Assembly (NCBI RefSeq): GCF_003013715.1
Contig: NC_072814.1
Span: 248,001-312,000 of the forward strand
From: Candidozyma auris
Taxonomy: Eukaryota; Ascomycota; Pichiomycetes; Serinales; Metschnikowiaceae
DNA: 64,000 nt
Direction of reading: 5' to 3'
A program made the translations under genes and the position numbers. Under the pieces are notes generated by a model. That model saw nothing but the letters and a program-made list of their open reading frames with translations. It searched no databases and was not told the DNA's origin. Below, in pieces: positions 51,941 to 62,146 of this stretch (the stretch's first letter is position 1; each line of letters starts with the position of its first letter).

Positions 51941-54088
51941 TTACACATGGAATGCTCTCTCCTCACCTAGACGGTATGGTTGGTCTTGTGAGACTAAAGA
52001 ATCCTTGTTTTGCTGTGAATTTTTTTCAAAGCTCTCGCCACTGACTGATTCATGGGAATTCGAATCATCTGCACTGATTTCGTCCATCACGTCATTATTA
52101 TTATCTTCTTCGGACGATGACAGCAGCGAGCTTTCTCTATCATTGGATTCTCCATCCATTTCGTCATCTTTGGAGTCGCCATCAATGATGGAAGACGCTT
52201 TATCTTTTTCTGATGGTTCGTCGTCAAGCTGTTGCAAAACTTCAGGCACCTTATCGTCCCACTCGTAGAACAACATGAAAGTGCCTTGAGAGTTCAAAAC
52301 TTCATGTTCATTAGCAACATAAACAGACTCATCACTAATCCTCCACCAAGTGCCACGGTATTTTCTGTAACAAATGTAGTGACCATAGTTGTGTGTGCCA
52401 TAATGCGATATGACGGCTTTTAGATTGTAAAGGAGATCTGGGTTACCTTTAATGGTGTCGATTGGCTGTTCTGAGGGGATATTCATTAACTCAATATCAT
52501 CATCCTCGACTATGCCATTTGCTCCCGTCTTGCCGTTTGCCTCCAATGAAGCATCTTGCTTTCTAAAAGGAAGTCTGGCATCCATATTTATATCACTGGG
52601 CTCTGCCACATACGGATTAAGGTCAAGCTTCAATGGGAAGCTTACGGCCTTTGAATTTTTGACGATCATATAAGTGCGAGGGTCGAACACAGATCTGTTT
52701 ATGTGAATGCAAAGAAGAGGCGGAGGGCGGCTCAAAAGAGCTTGCTTAGTTTTCGTCGTCTTTCTGATCATGCTCTTGGTGGTGAGACGCTCAAAAATCT
52801 CATCAGCAATATGATCCTTCGCCAATTCAGAATCTATCTCTTCAATTCTCTTCTTGAAGTCGGAGATTAATCGCTCATTCGAACTACCTTCAAGATTGCT
52901 CAAAAGAAATTCTTTGGTTTGAATCAAACCACATCTATTACAGTTAACCTCATCGATTCTCTCTGGTTTGCTCCATTCATTGAGAAGCTGATGCAAAGTG
53001 AGACTGCTGTAATGATTGGCATTATAAGGCAAGTTTAAACTCAAACCACTGAGGACTGAATAACGTATACCGCCTACCTCTCCACAGGTGAGACAACCAA
53101 TACGTTCGGCAGACACACCATCCACAGGAGTAACAAGTTCAAGAGGAAGCACTTTCTTTTCATTGTCGGGAATATTAGGGTCCACTTGATGTGCGGGAAC
53201 AAATACCTTTCCGAGTCTACCGAGCTCATCACAGCCTGAGGGTAAGTTGGCCAAGTTGCTCGCATCAATAAACTTGATTGGCTTCTCTTTCTGTTCCGAT
53301 GCTGATTCGGGTTCTGGGGTACCTTCTCTAGATGTGGAGATACTCTTATATTCTTTCTCGACAATTCTCATGACAAGCTGGTAGAACTCTTGTGCATCCT
53401 CTTGGTTGTATCCTGTGAAGAAGTTTTGCTTAGGGCCATTAGGCATCTTGTGAAGTAAAGGCTTCGTGCTGAATTCCTTGCCCCTAGAGCCGTATGCTCC
53501 GTTGACATCACTGAGCAATTTTTTGAGCGCTCTAGTGAATGTTAGGTTTGTCTTGAAAGAGCCCATTCTAGCGGCGGACATACCACCAGCTTCGAGCATA
53601 AGCAGAGCTTCAGCATTTACGTTTCTTTCAATGAATTGCACAAGCTGTTTTGAGGATGCTAAGGATTGAATCACAGAATTCATAAAGCAGGTGTTGCCGT
53701 CGTTACTGATGCCTCCCAATTCTCCTCCGTTCTTCATGGCGAAGCGAGCCTCCCTAGAGTTGGAAGACGTGCTAGAGCCACCAAAGCGGGAGCCAAAACC
53801 GCTGGACGAAAGGAATCTGTAATTGGAGTTCATGGAGCTGAATACTTTGTGTAATAGTTGTGGGACGTTGAATGCAAGTGGGTAGAATATAGCAACCGAG
53901 GCTAGAACTATGGCGATAGCGGTGGTGGCACCTTTGTTTCTTTTGGCAAACGAGGACAAGAGGGAGACTTTCCCGGGAATGTAGCTCTCAATAAAGTGTT
54001 GGTAAGGCAACTTGTCGATGGCTAGAAGCGGAGTGACGATACAAAGTAAAACAGTTAAAGTTAACACAAATCGAATACTCTCGCTCAT
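51941..54088 (-). CDS. UBP1: Ubp1-like membrane-anchored ubiquitin-specific protease
   Basis: 715-residue USP-family deubiquitinase. Two hydrophobic segments near the N-terminus (FVLTLTVLLCIVTPLLAI, about residues 6-23, and TTAIAIVLASVAIFYPLAF, about 55-73) indicate an ER-anchored form as in yeast Ubp1. The Cys box is GISNDGNTCFMNSVIQSLAS (catalytic Cys about 134) and the His box is YGTHNYGHYICYRK followed by WWRISDESV; a zinc-ribbon pair C-L-T-C and C-N-R-C lies between. The tail is highly acidic and Ser-rich. First good ATG is 54088; an upstream extension from 54202 would add 38 residues of poor composition. Confidence 0.88.
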   Translation of the reverse strand: MSESIRFVLTLTVLLCIVTPLLAIDKLPYQHFIESYIPGKVSLLSSFAKRNKGATTAIAIVLASVAIFYPLAFNVPQLLHKVFSSMNSNYRFLSSSGFGSRFGGSSTSSNSREARFAMKNGGELGGISNDGNTCFMNSVIQSLASSKQLVQFIERNVNAEALLMLEAGGMSAARMGSFKTNLTFTRALKKLLSDVNGAYGSRGKEFSTKPLLHKMPNGPKQNFFTGYNQEDAQEFYQLVMRIVEKEYKSISTSREGTPEPESASEQKEKPIKFIDASNLANLPSGCDELGRLGKVFVPAHQVDPNIPDNEKKVLPLELVTPVDGVSAERIGCLTCGEVGGIRYSVLSGLSLNLPYNANHYSSLTLHQLLNEWSKPERIDEVNCNRCGLIQTKEFLLSNLEGSSNERLISDFKKRIEEIDSELAKDHIADEIFERLTTKSMIRKTTKTKQALLSRPPPLLCIHINRSVFDPRTYMIVKNSKAVSFPLKLDLNPYVAEPSDINMDARLPFRKQDASLEANGKTGANGIVEDDDIELMNIPSEQPIDTIKGNPDLLYNLKAVISHYGTHNYGHYICYRKYRGTWWRISDESVYVANEHEVLNSQGTFMLFYEWDDKVPEVLQQLDDEPSEKDKASSIIDGDSKDDEMDGESNDRESSLLSSSEEDNNNDVMDEISADDSNSHESVSGESFEKNSQQNKDSLVSQDQPYRLGEERAFHV

Positions 54089-54553
54089 ACAGCAGATAAT
54101 GAAGCTACTGCCAGGGATGTGATGACTTGTATGCTCTTGAAAGAAAGGTTGAAGAAGAAGAATGCTCTTATTTGATGTCTTCTTCGCAAGCTTCAAGACC
54201 AAGAACCAATAAGCTGAGGCAGCAACTGAGTTGTGAAATCTGTAGAAACGGAGCAGATTCTATGGGTTTCAGAACCAAATTAAAGGAATGCTTGCTTGGA
54301 AGCGTTTTGATAAAGTGAAGGTGCACGTAAAAGTTCCCAATGACGGGGATTTTTCTTTTTTTTTTTTTTTTTATGATAATAGTACCGCAGAATATAAAGG
54401 AATCTTTTCGTATGCGAATGTAAATGGCACGCAAAGAGAGCGGGAAGAGAGCGTGCGAAGCTTTTTTAGATGCTTGATTTTCCAACCTAAAATTTTATCG
54501 CCTATGTGTGATCAAATTGCAGCTAACTGCGAACTTCATTATATTATTAAGTA
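54089..54553. other. UBP1 promoter / PUB1 3' region
   Basis: 465 bases between the UBP1 start and the PUB1 stop (both on the minus strand). It contains a T17 run at 54356-54372, which on the gene strand is a poly(A) tract typical of nucleosome-free yeast promoters. No other gene is seen. Confidence 0.5.
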
Positions 54554-55882
54554 TCATCGTCTTTGATACATGGGTGGTCCGTTGCGATTATACATGTTGT
54601 ACTGACCTTGAGGGGGACCCCTGCTTTTACCCCATCCGCATTTCAAAGCTCTGCCATTAACAGAAAATCCAGTCAACTGTACAATGGCTAAAGCAGCCCT
54701 CTCGTGGGTATCATACTTAACGAAAGCACAACCCTTATCTGGGTGGAACTTGAAATCCACAATAAATCCGAAGTTTTGTAGCAAAGGAATGAGATCGTCT
54801 TGTTGGGTGAAGTGAGCAATGTTTCCCAAGTAGACTGTAGTCTGCCAGGATGGCGTCTGCCTTAGCACGATATCGTACGATTGAGGCGTCATAACCGCAC
54901 CGTTCATGGTGGGGGCGGCGTACATAGGCGTTCCGTCGGGCATCTGTGGCAGGCCCATGGGATACGGTGAGGCATCGAAACCACCTCCGATGTGACCTTT
55001 GTTAGGATTGATGCCGTTTGGTAGTATGAGGCTTGGGCTACCGTAATTCCTGCCGTACGGCTTTGGCATTCTGTTATTGTAATTCATGCCATTATTGTTG
55101 TTATGACGCATTCCGTTGTTCGTTTGAGAATTCCCACCTCTACCATTCTGCTTATGGCTGGCCCAATTACACCTTATGTTTCTTCCACCAAGTGGCTTGC
55201 CATTCATGGTCAGCAATGCCAATTCAGCGTCGGACAGGGTGCCGAAGGTGACGAAACCGTACCCTCTTGATCTGGACGTCTGCATGTCCCACATGACGTG
55301 AGCCAGTTTCAAGGACTCGAACAGCGAGAAGCATTTTTGCAAAGCCTCATCATCAACTTCAGGCGAAAGGTCTCCAACAAAGATATTGTACACCGGTTCT
55401 TCAGGGTTTTGTGCTGTTGCGAAGGTGGCAGACTGGAATGCGTAGTTGATTTTTAGTTCACTCTCATGGACCACTTTCCCGTTCATGGACTTGAGGCCCT
55501 TTTCGGCGCTGTTCTCATCGTGGAACTCGACGAACGCGTAGTTGAAGTCTGGTTTATTCTTGTCATTCAAGATCTTCACGGAAAACACTTCCTCGTCACC
55601 ACCAAACAATTCCTTGAGTTCACTGTCTTCAATCAGCTTATTTAAGCCTCCAACATACAAAATCTTTTTGGATATTTCTCTTCCACCATTAAGGGCGCTT
55701 GCAGCATTCACTTCTGCTCGTGTTGACTGTTTTTGGCTATTAGGAGTCGAGGCACCAGGCGATTTCAGTTGATGCTGATCCTGGGCTGGATGCAGAGAGT
55801 CACCTTCTGAATTATGTGTTTTGTGTTCTACTGCATTCTCGGTTTCTGGAGCAGTCGTTTTGAGTTGTTCTTCATCAGCCAT
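54554..55882 (-). CDS. PUB1: Pub1-like poly(U)/poly(A)-binding protein with three RRMs
   Basis: 442-residue TIA-1-type RNA-binding protein that stabilises mRNAs and enters stress granules. RRM1 about residues 72-152 (KILYVGGL, NYAFVEFHD), RRM2 about 164-243 (YNIFVGDLSPEVDDEAL, GYGFVTFG), and RRM3 about 348-418 (TTVYLGNI, GCAFVKYDTHERAA), separated by an Asn/Gly/Met-rich linker. RRM2-RRM3 spacing and the final CGWGK match Pub1. In RRM1 the residue after GGLNK is encoded by CTG (55634-55636); as serine it gives NKSI, the Pub1 sequence. ATG at 55882. Confidence 0.92.
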   Translation of the reverse strand: MADEEQLKTTAPETENAVEHKTHNSEGDSLHPAQDQHQLKSPGASTPNSQKQSTRAEVNAASALNGGREISKKILYVGGLNKLIEDSELKELFGGDEEVFSVKILNDKNKPDFNYAFVEFHDENSAEKGLKSMNGKVVHESELKINYAFQSATFATAQNPEEPVYNIFVGDLSPEVDDEALQKCFSLFESLKLAHVMWDMQTSRSRGYGFVTFGTLSDAELALLTMNGKPLGGRNIRCNWASHKQNGRGGNSQTNNGMRHNNNNGMNYNNRMPKPYGRNYGSPSLILPNGINPNKGHIGGGFDASPYPMGLPQMPDGTPMYAAPTMNGAVMTPQSYDIVLRQTPSWQTTVYLGNIAHFTQQDDLIPLLQNFGFIVDFKFHPDKGCAFVKYDTHERAALAIVQLTGFSVNGRALKCGWGKSRGPPQGQYNMYNRNGPPMYQRR

Positions 55883-56367
55883 TTCTGCTCAATTGACGTG
55901 TTGTTCTCGTGTGGGGATGTGGATGTTCAGTGTGTGGATGAGTTTCGCCGAATCGGGGTAACTGGTTCCACTTAGCTTTTGGAAAAGAAAGCTGACTGAA
56001 TGATTTTGTTGAGCTGAACAGGATATATGACAGAACGGTGTTTGTGGCTAATGTTCTAGGAGAACTATGAAAATGTTTCAGAAAAATAAGAAAAAAACTG
56101 AGCCGAGCGTTCTCACTTTAGTCTCCCAAAAGGCTGGTATAGATCGACGAAGTAGTCGATTCGAGAATAAGATAAAAGATATGACAATATATTGGGCAGC
56201 TCGAACAGATCTGACTCCAGGTCAAGACTGAAAATGCTTCTTTATGCTCTAAAAACGGGACTTGATCAAAAGTGTGGTTAACCATGCAAGGACTCGTTAT
56301 AATGCGAATTCTATGAGGCAGTATTCCGCGACACTAAGTCTCAGTTGATGGTGATTTGCGACTTGTA
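55883..56367. other. PUB1 / TRM12 divergent promoter
   Basis: 485 bases upstream of both genes. A short ATG frame (56348, six codons) precedes the TRM12 ATG out of frame and overlaps it, a possible uORF. No TATA or repeat stands out. Confidence 0.45.
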
Positions 56368-57603
56368 ATGGGCACCCAGATCGTTGTGAAGAAGCCATTG
56401 TTGATCAAATTGATAAAGAGCAAGCTTGAAATATCCGATGCTCTAGATAAATCGAGGAAAATATCAAAAAAAGATGGTAATGCGTTGTTGTACTCCACAG
56501 CATCTGTGTCGGAGTTGAGCACATTGCTAAGAGAGTACGAGAAGGAGATCAGCATGACAGAGGATGATTCAAGGCCAATTGAAAGAAAAACTCATCTACG
56601 CGATGAAGTGGCCGATATTATAGGAGAGTATCACAATGAGCTACTAGCTACGGTGCCCAAAAAGTGGTCGTTGTACCCGCCAATGGTTCTTTTTAACAAC
56701 GGGACCTTCGATACGCCAGACTGGGCAAATTACTTTTTGAAGAATGGGACAACATTGCTATTTGATCATTTACTGGACTCATTCTTCAAGGGATACACGC
56801 ATTACGCTGTGAATAAACCTATCATAGAGGAGGATGTCATGCGCAGACCTTTCAGCTTGGTGCCATTGCATGGAGACTTTGGACCTGAGCCCACTACACA
56901 AATGTTCGAAAGTCCTCTGGGCTTAGACATTGAGAGGACCTTTTGGTGCACGGTAACACAGAACGGCATTTCTCAGGAGTGGGCTCCTCGGTACACTATG
57001 TTCTCCAGAGGCAATATCACCGAGAAAAAACGGCTTCTAGACAGCTATAGGAACCTCACGGGCGAGAATGTGGTCGACCTATATGCTGGTATTGGATACT
57101 TTACTCTCTCATACTTGGCCAATGGTGCTACAGTGTATTGCTGGGAGATCAATCCATGGTCCATTGAGGGTCTTCTTCGCGGGCTCAAAAAGAATGGGTG
57201 CAAATTCTGCCTCATCAAAGACGGAGACAACTTTGACGCCACCACCCATTCTGAGGCGTTGGGCAGTGGAGTAAATGCATTCGTTTTTCACGAAAGTAAT
57301 GAGCACGCCGTTGAGAGACTCTCCAGGCTTGATTTGGCCATTGCACACTACAACTTGGGACTACTACCGACTCTGAGGCAAGGGTGGGAGGTAGTGAGAA
57401 GACTCGAAAGTCACAAGTCGAAAGGGCCAAAAGTTCTGCCAGCATTGGTTCACGCCCATGAAAACGTCCACAAGAATGATTTTGACCAGATTGTGAAAGA
57501 GATCGAGACCTTTTTTGATGGCAGGGTCATTCAGTTGAACAAAGTCAAAACATTTGCTCCCGACATCTGGCACATTGTCTTAGATGTTCAACTACAAATC
57601 TAG
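56368..57603 (+). CDS. TRM12: Trm12 (TYW2), wybutosine biosynthesis aminocarboxypropyl transferase
   Basis: 411-residue enzyme that transfers the 3-amino-3-carboxypropyl group of SAM to the modified G37 of tRNA-Phe. The C-terminal Rossmann domain has NVVDLYAGIGYFTLSYLANGA (motif I, about residues 235-255), YCWEINPWSIEGLLRGL and the later HYNLGLLPTLRQGW. The N-terminal half contains LPKKW-like VPKKWSLYPPMVLF and FSRGN(I)TEKKR, a family signature. ATG 56368 is the first in frame. S. cerevisiae Trm12 is 462 residues. Confidence 0.92.
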   Translation: MGTQIVVKKPLLIKLIKSKLEISDALDKSRKISKKDGNALLYSTASVSELSTLLREYEKEISMTEDDSRPIERKTHLRDEVADIIGEYHNELLATVPKKWSLYPPMVLFNNGTFDTPDWANYFLKNGTTLLFDHLLDSFFKGYTHYAVNKPIIEEDVMRRPFSLVPLHGDFGPEPTTQMFESPLGLDIERTFWCTVTQNGISQEWAPRYTMFSRGNITEKKRLLDSYRNLTGENVVDLYAGIGYFTLSYLANGATVYCWEINPWSIEGLLRGLKKNGCKFCLIKDGDNFDATTHSEALGSGVNAFVFHESNEHAVERLSRLDLAIAHYNLGLLPTLRQGWEVVRRLESHKSKGPKVLPALVHAHENVHKNDFDQIVKEIETFFDGRVIQLNKVKTFAPDIWHIVLDVQLQI

Positions 57604-58700
57604 ATGCTATTACAATAAGAAGCATGTAACACTACACGCAGCTGCTTCTACCACCAAATGTGCTACCGTACATGCGAGTTTGTTGTGTGAACCGTTTTTG
57701 TGGTTGATGAAAGCCGTTGTCATTGAAAATGCGCAGCACCGCCTCGGTGCATGAAAACACAGATCATTTGCAAAGATCCAAGATGCTGAGCTGAAATGCT
57801 CTTGTCAAGATTAAAGGATCCGAACACCGGAGAGAAAATTGGATTTCTCCGAGCTTACGATCTTTCAGTCTACTTTGAGCCGTTTTCTAATGTAAACTTA
57901 GATCTGGACTATTATCGCTCCTGCGCTCGGCGACGCAGGATACTGAGCCCGACGTCACCAGCTGTGAACAATCCAAAGAGGGTTGCTAGATGTGCTTTCA
58001 TCAATGGCCAATTATTCTTGTCCTGGACCCTGAGCTAATTTTAGACTGAGGAGACTTGCCGTGTCAGATACTATAACCCACTTTCCTATGAAATTGAGTG
58101 GGATGAAATTGATATGTGGTGACTTTTTGCAGGAAACAAATTTTGATCATCACTATCTGGCCGGCCGACGATTTATTTATTTATTTTTTTTTCGTCAATT
58201 TCCTTGCTTCGCGTAAAACTTCTTCATAGCAGACATTCTCAGTCTTCTATACGGCACCCACGACCATTTCGCCGTAAAAAACTCGTGAATTGATATCTTT
58301 CTACGCTTGCAGTTTGTCACCAATTGCCTCGTCGGTTGCCTCAACTAAGCCTTCTCACTGTTTATGCGCACTACCTCCACATGTCGTACTCCATATAATT
58401 CGGCGACTCACCTCCACTGGGTAAACTTCTGCCAATTTTTAATTTTTTTGTCCCTCACACTGACCTCACCCTCACCTCACTGTGGGCATCAACATTTTTG
58501 AAAAGCTCCTTAGTGTCACCCAAGAAGTTAATTGCCCACGACTTTTTCTACATTCTTACCCTTTCCGCTTCTCGCCGTGTCCTCCTTTACAGTGTTTCTT
58601 TTTTAATCCCGCCATCACGTGACAGGTATTGTCCCCTTACCAGTTTCCCACCAAGACCAATTTCAAAAGATATAGTTAACCACATCAAGCACAACAACAA
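57604..58700. promoter_or_regulatory. CRZ1 upstream region
   Basis: 1.1 kb. An 80-codon ATG frame at 57796-58038 has no recognisable family and is not accepted as a gene. Features: a pyrimidine-rich stretch before CRZ1 (58420-58620), a T-rich run near 58185, and TCACGTGAC at 58615-58623 with a central CACGTG, 80 bases before the ATG. A long leader is usual for regulatory genes of this clade. Confidence 0.5.
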
Positions 58701-60440
58701 ATGTCTCTGAACGTCGTGAAAAGGGAAGAGGAGGAGCTTTACGATATGCTCAACTTGTCTCCTCCCCATTTCGACGCCTCCCTTAACATGTCGTCCCCGA
58801 CCTCGGTCCTCTCCAAAGACATGTTTGACCATGGAAATGGGACAGCCACAAATGGGATGCTAGCGGATTCTCCAGTGATCATGAACCAGGAGCAGCTTAT
58901 ACAGAACCAACATGACTCATTTGCTAGAAATGTCAACATCAACTTATCCCAAGATAATGGCGTCACCAGTCTGCTACATCCTAACCCTTCTGGGCTCGAC
59001 ATATCTCCTTCCCTAAACGTCAATACCACCCAAAAACTACAGGTGTCACTGGACTTTCTTTCGCCGCATAATTTTCCCAACTCGTCATCCTACCTAAATC
59101 CTCGAAGCCCAGACACCTATTCTTCTCACTCTTTATACTCTGACCAATCGCTGAACCCAGGTTCTCCCTACCAAGACGCCATGTCTCATTTCAGTGAAGC
59201 CTACTCCGACGTTGGACAGCAACATATATCCCAAAACGACTACTTAGACACTTCGGCAAATGTCCGCCGTGACACCAACGGAGGTTCCTTCAATAGAGAC
59301 ATCTACCTCGGCGAGTCCGTCTCCTCCACAAACTTGATGAGTATGTCGACGCAAAGTTTTCACCAGCGAACAACGCAGCAAGAGCAGCAGTTCACAAATG
59401 AGCAAAATTATAAAGACCTGTTAAGCATGCCTATACCCTCGATCAATGCAGCTCCTTACGAAAATCTGTACGATAGACTCACAGAAAACAACTTGATGAA
59501 CTACACGGAAAACATCAACACGTCTCGTCCCTACCCACTACAAGAGCAGAAAGAAATCACAATATCAATTGAGCAAGCTCCAGACATTGTTGCTGCAAAG
59601 ACCCCTTCATTGTTCAGTAACTCGTCCCACAACTCTTCAGCTCAGAATTCTCCTGGCCAGCAATACTCCGCAAGTAACAGCTTGAAGCCTCAGGGTCTGG
59701 CGGGGAACCTCTCAAGTACGTCACAGGCAAATTCACAAATGTCCCCTTCAAGCCCGTCTGATCAAAACGAGAGCAGTTTACTCAAACCAGAAGAGTTTCA
59801 GAGTGTCAAGCGCGGGAGACAAAAGGTGCACTCGCTCAAGACGCACTCAAGACTGCGGTCGCCAAATAATTCTGGCTATTCAAGTGAAGAAATCGATGAC
59901 GACGAGTCCGCGAGTGTCGGTGAAAATGCTGTGGCCTCTCGTGAGAAGATGCTAGAGCTCGCTCTGACAACGCAGTCCACAAGGCGAACACAGAAGCATC
60001 CCTCTTTGTATGCCTGCCATTTGTGTGACAAAAGATTCACCAGACCGTACAATTTGAAGTCACACTTGAGAACACATACTGATGAGCGTCCCTTCACATG
60101 TAATGTGTGTGGTAAGGCGTTTGCCAGACAGCACGATAGAAAACGTCACGAGGACCTTCACTCTGGTGAGAAGAAATTTCAGTGCAAGGGTTTGTTGAAA
60201 GATGGAACACCATATGGATGTGGTCGAAAGTTTGCAAGGGCAGATGCTCTCAGAAGACATTTTCAGACAGAATCAGGCAAGGAGTGCATCCGTGCGCTCG
60301 TAGAAGAGGATGAGCGAGAGAGACAAGCAGGTAACGGCAACGAATCTGGAATACAACTACCCAGCGGAGATTATCTCAGCCCGTCCAGCATCAACCAGTA
60401 TCAGAACGTTCCTCAAGTCGCCATCTCGCCACCAGACTAG
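58701..60440 (+). CDS. CRZ1: Crz1, calcineurin-responsive zinc-finger transcription factor
   Basis: 579-residue activator that enters the nucleus when calcineurin dephosphorylates it in Ca2+, cell-wall or azole stress. The N-terminal 430 residues are Ser/Asn/Gln-rich. Possible calcineurin docking: EITISIE (about 285-291), a PxIxIT-like site without the first proline. Two C2H2 fingers (C439-x2-C...H-x3-H and C467-x2-C...H-x4-H, with linker TDERPF) are followed by a third atypical finger (C495, extended loop, C507, H520), the Crz1 arrangement. Residue 3 is CTG, hence Ser. Confidence 0.94.
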   Translation: MSLNVVKREEEELYDMLNLSPPHFDASLNMSSPTSVLSKDMFDHGNGTATNGMLADSPVIMNQEQLIQNQHDSFARNVNINLSQDNGVTSLLHPNPSGLDISPSLNVNTTQKLQVSLDFLSPHNFPNSSSYLNPRSPDTYSSHSLYSDQSLNPGSPYQDAMSHFSEAYSDVGQQHISQNDYLDTSANVRRDTNGGSFNRDIYLGESVSSTNLMSMSTQSFHQRTTQQEQQFTNEQNYKDLLSMPIPSINAAPYENLYDRLTENNLMNYTENINTSRPYPLQEQKEITISIEQAPDIVAAKTPSLFSNSSHNSSAQNSPGQQYSASNSLKPQGLAGNLSSTSQANSQMSPSSPSDQNESSLLKPEEFQSVKRGRQKVHSLKTHSRLRSPNNSGYSSEEIDDDESASVGENAVASREKMLELALTTQSTRRTQKHPSLYACHLCDKRFTRPYNLKSHLRTHTDERPFTCNVCGKAFARQHDRKRHEDLHSGEKKFQCKGLLKDGTPYGCGRKFARADALRRHFQTESGKECIRALVEEDERERQAGNGNESGIQLPSGDYLSPSSINQYQNVPQVAISPPD

Positions 60441-60637
60441 TTGCATTGGAGTACCAAGAGCATTACAAGTAGTCACGTATGTAACGTTTCAAACTATTCA
60501 CGAAATTTTTTTTTCTTTTTAATGGTCGACCATTTAAGTAGAACTGTGTAATGTTTACTGATGTCTGATCCGCTATGTAATGCGATCGACTAGCCGCACA
60601 GATTATCAACTTTTTCTTACTCAGGCATCCCATCAAC

Positions 60638-62113
60638 ATGTCCCTAGACCATGAGGAGTCTATGATAGATAGAATCTCAGTGGGTGCTGACGTGGATGAT
60701 GTAAGCAATCTTTCTGCGGAAGAGAAGGAGCTCAGAAAGCTCTTGGCTTCAAAACAAGAATTGATGATGAACCAAAGCAGAGCGTACCTCGAGGATCTTT
60801 TCAAGGAGAACTCCACGATACCAATTAAATTGAAGAATGTTCAAGTAACGAACTCCCAATACTTCAGGCATTCCTTTCTTCAAACACAACTACTGCCGTT
60901 GCTTACTGGAAAAGTTATGTCATTGGCTGAATTCTTGAACAATTTAGAGATCGTCCATAGGCGGTTTTTAAAACATGACATTCTTGAAGACTCAATGATC
61001 GGTCTACACCAACTTCCGAAACAGATGTGGAATAACAAGTCCCCTCTTACGATAGACATGGTGCCCGTGTTCAATGTAGTGCCTCAAAAGCGCTTCTTCG
61101 CAAAAACAGGCACCAATATAGGCAATGGCGAAGGTGATGGGTATATTCAATTCCAGCTTAAAAATATGTTCGGCGGTGCTGAGAGTCTTGTATTTGATGC
61201 AATTACCGGTACAAAGACTCCATCATCATATTTATTGAATTATTCGCAGCCAGTGTTTAATCGTGCAGACTACCTTTGGGGTACCCTGGCTTTCATCAAT
61301 ACAAGAAAGCTCGAGTGGATACAGAGCAATGTCCATACAAAAGGAGTTGTTAGCAGAATCACCACTCACTTTGACTCAAAATTCAACTTCGACATCGCAT
61401 TGGAGAACAGCTGGAGAGCACTAAGTAACCATGGATCGAAATCACTAGAGGTTTTGCGCCAACTGAGAGACACATTCAAGTCGTCATTGATTCTAGGTGT
61501 CACTTACGATTCTCGGGATAATCGAATCGGACCCACCAGTGGCACATTGGCAAAGCTTGGTGTTGAGTATAGCGGGCTTTTTGGCTTCAACAATGTCCGC
61601 TTCACCAAGTTCATGTGGGAGGGCCAACGGGCTTTGGCATTAGGCAAGCATCATTCAATAATCCTTACGAATAAAGCAGGATTGCTTATAAGCGGTGATC
61701 GGCTAAAAACTAATATCCTTGATCGTTTCCACGTTGGTGGACCGAACGACGTCCGTTCATTTTCACTTAATGGTGTCGGTCCAAAAGACAAAAACTCCTC
61801 TGTGGGTGGAGATGTCTTTTTTAATGGAGGAATTTCTTTGCTCAGTCACATTCCGAAGACACCAGAAGATACAAACTTCAAGTTGATTAATTACCTCAAT
61901 TTCGGTAAATTGGCATCGATTGACTCATCAGACCGTTCCAGTGACGTTCTCAAGCTGATGACATCCGGCTATTCCGTCAGCGCTGGGGTTGGTGTTCTTT
62001 ATAACCACCCCATGGCACGCTTCGAGCTCAATTTCGGGTTGCCTATAGTTGCACATGCGAACGATCATGTTCGGAAGGGGATTCAATACGGAGTTGGAGT
62101 GTCTTTCTTGTAA
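60638..62113 (+). CDS. SAM50: Sam50, core of the mitochondrial SAM beta-barrel insertase
   Basis: 491-residue Omp85 protein of the mitochondrial outer membrane. An N-terminal ~120-residue region contains a POTRA domain (IPIKLKNVQVTNSQYFRHSFL...), followed by a 16-stranded barrel; diagnostic segments are VTYDSRDNRIGPTSG, FHVGGPNDVRSFSLNGVGPKD (the lid loop with the Omp85 R-x-F motif) and the final strand IQYGVGVSFL, the beta-signal. S. cerevisiae Sam50 is 484 residues. It starts 197 bases after CRZ1 on the same strand and converges on CAB2. Confidence 0.95.
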   Translation: MSLDHEESMIDRISVGADVDDVSNLSAEEKELRKLLASKQELMMNQSRAYLEDLFKENSTIPIKLKNVQVTNSQYFRHSFLQTQLLPLLTGKVMSLAEFLNNLEIVHRRFLKHDILEDSMIGLHQLPKQMWNNKSPLTIDMVPVFNVVPQKRFFAKTGTNIGNGEGDGYIQFQLKNMFGGAESLVFDAITGTKTPSSYLLNYSQPVFNRADYLWGTLAFINTRKLEWIQSNVHTKGVVSRITTHFDSKFNFDIALENSWRALSNHGSKSLEVLRQLRDTFKSSLILGVTYDSRDNRIGPTSGTLAKLGVEYSGLFGFNNVRFTKFMWEGQRALALGKHHSIILTNKAGLLISGDRLKTNILDRFHVGGPNDVRSFSLNGVGPKDKNSSVGGDVFFNGGISLLSHIPKTPEDTNFKLINYLNFGKLASIDSSDRSSDVLKLMTSGYSVSAGVGVLYNHPMARFELNFGLPIVAHANDHVRKGIQYGVGVSFL

Positions 62114-62146
62114 GGCAAGAATCTATATTAGTCTTTTGTATATATT

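Noticed and set aside
57796..58038. 80-codon ATG frame upstream of CRZ1
   Set aside because: No recognised family, and it sits in the long CRZ1 leader/promoter; kept as possible uORF only.
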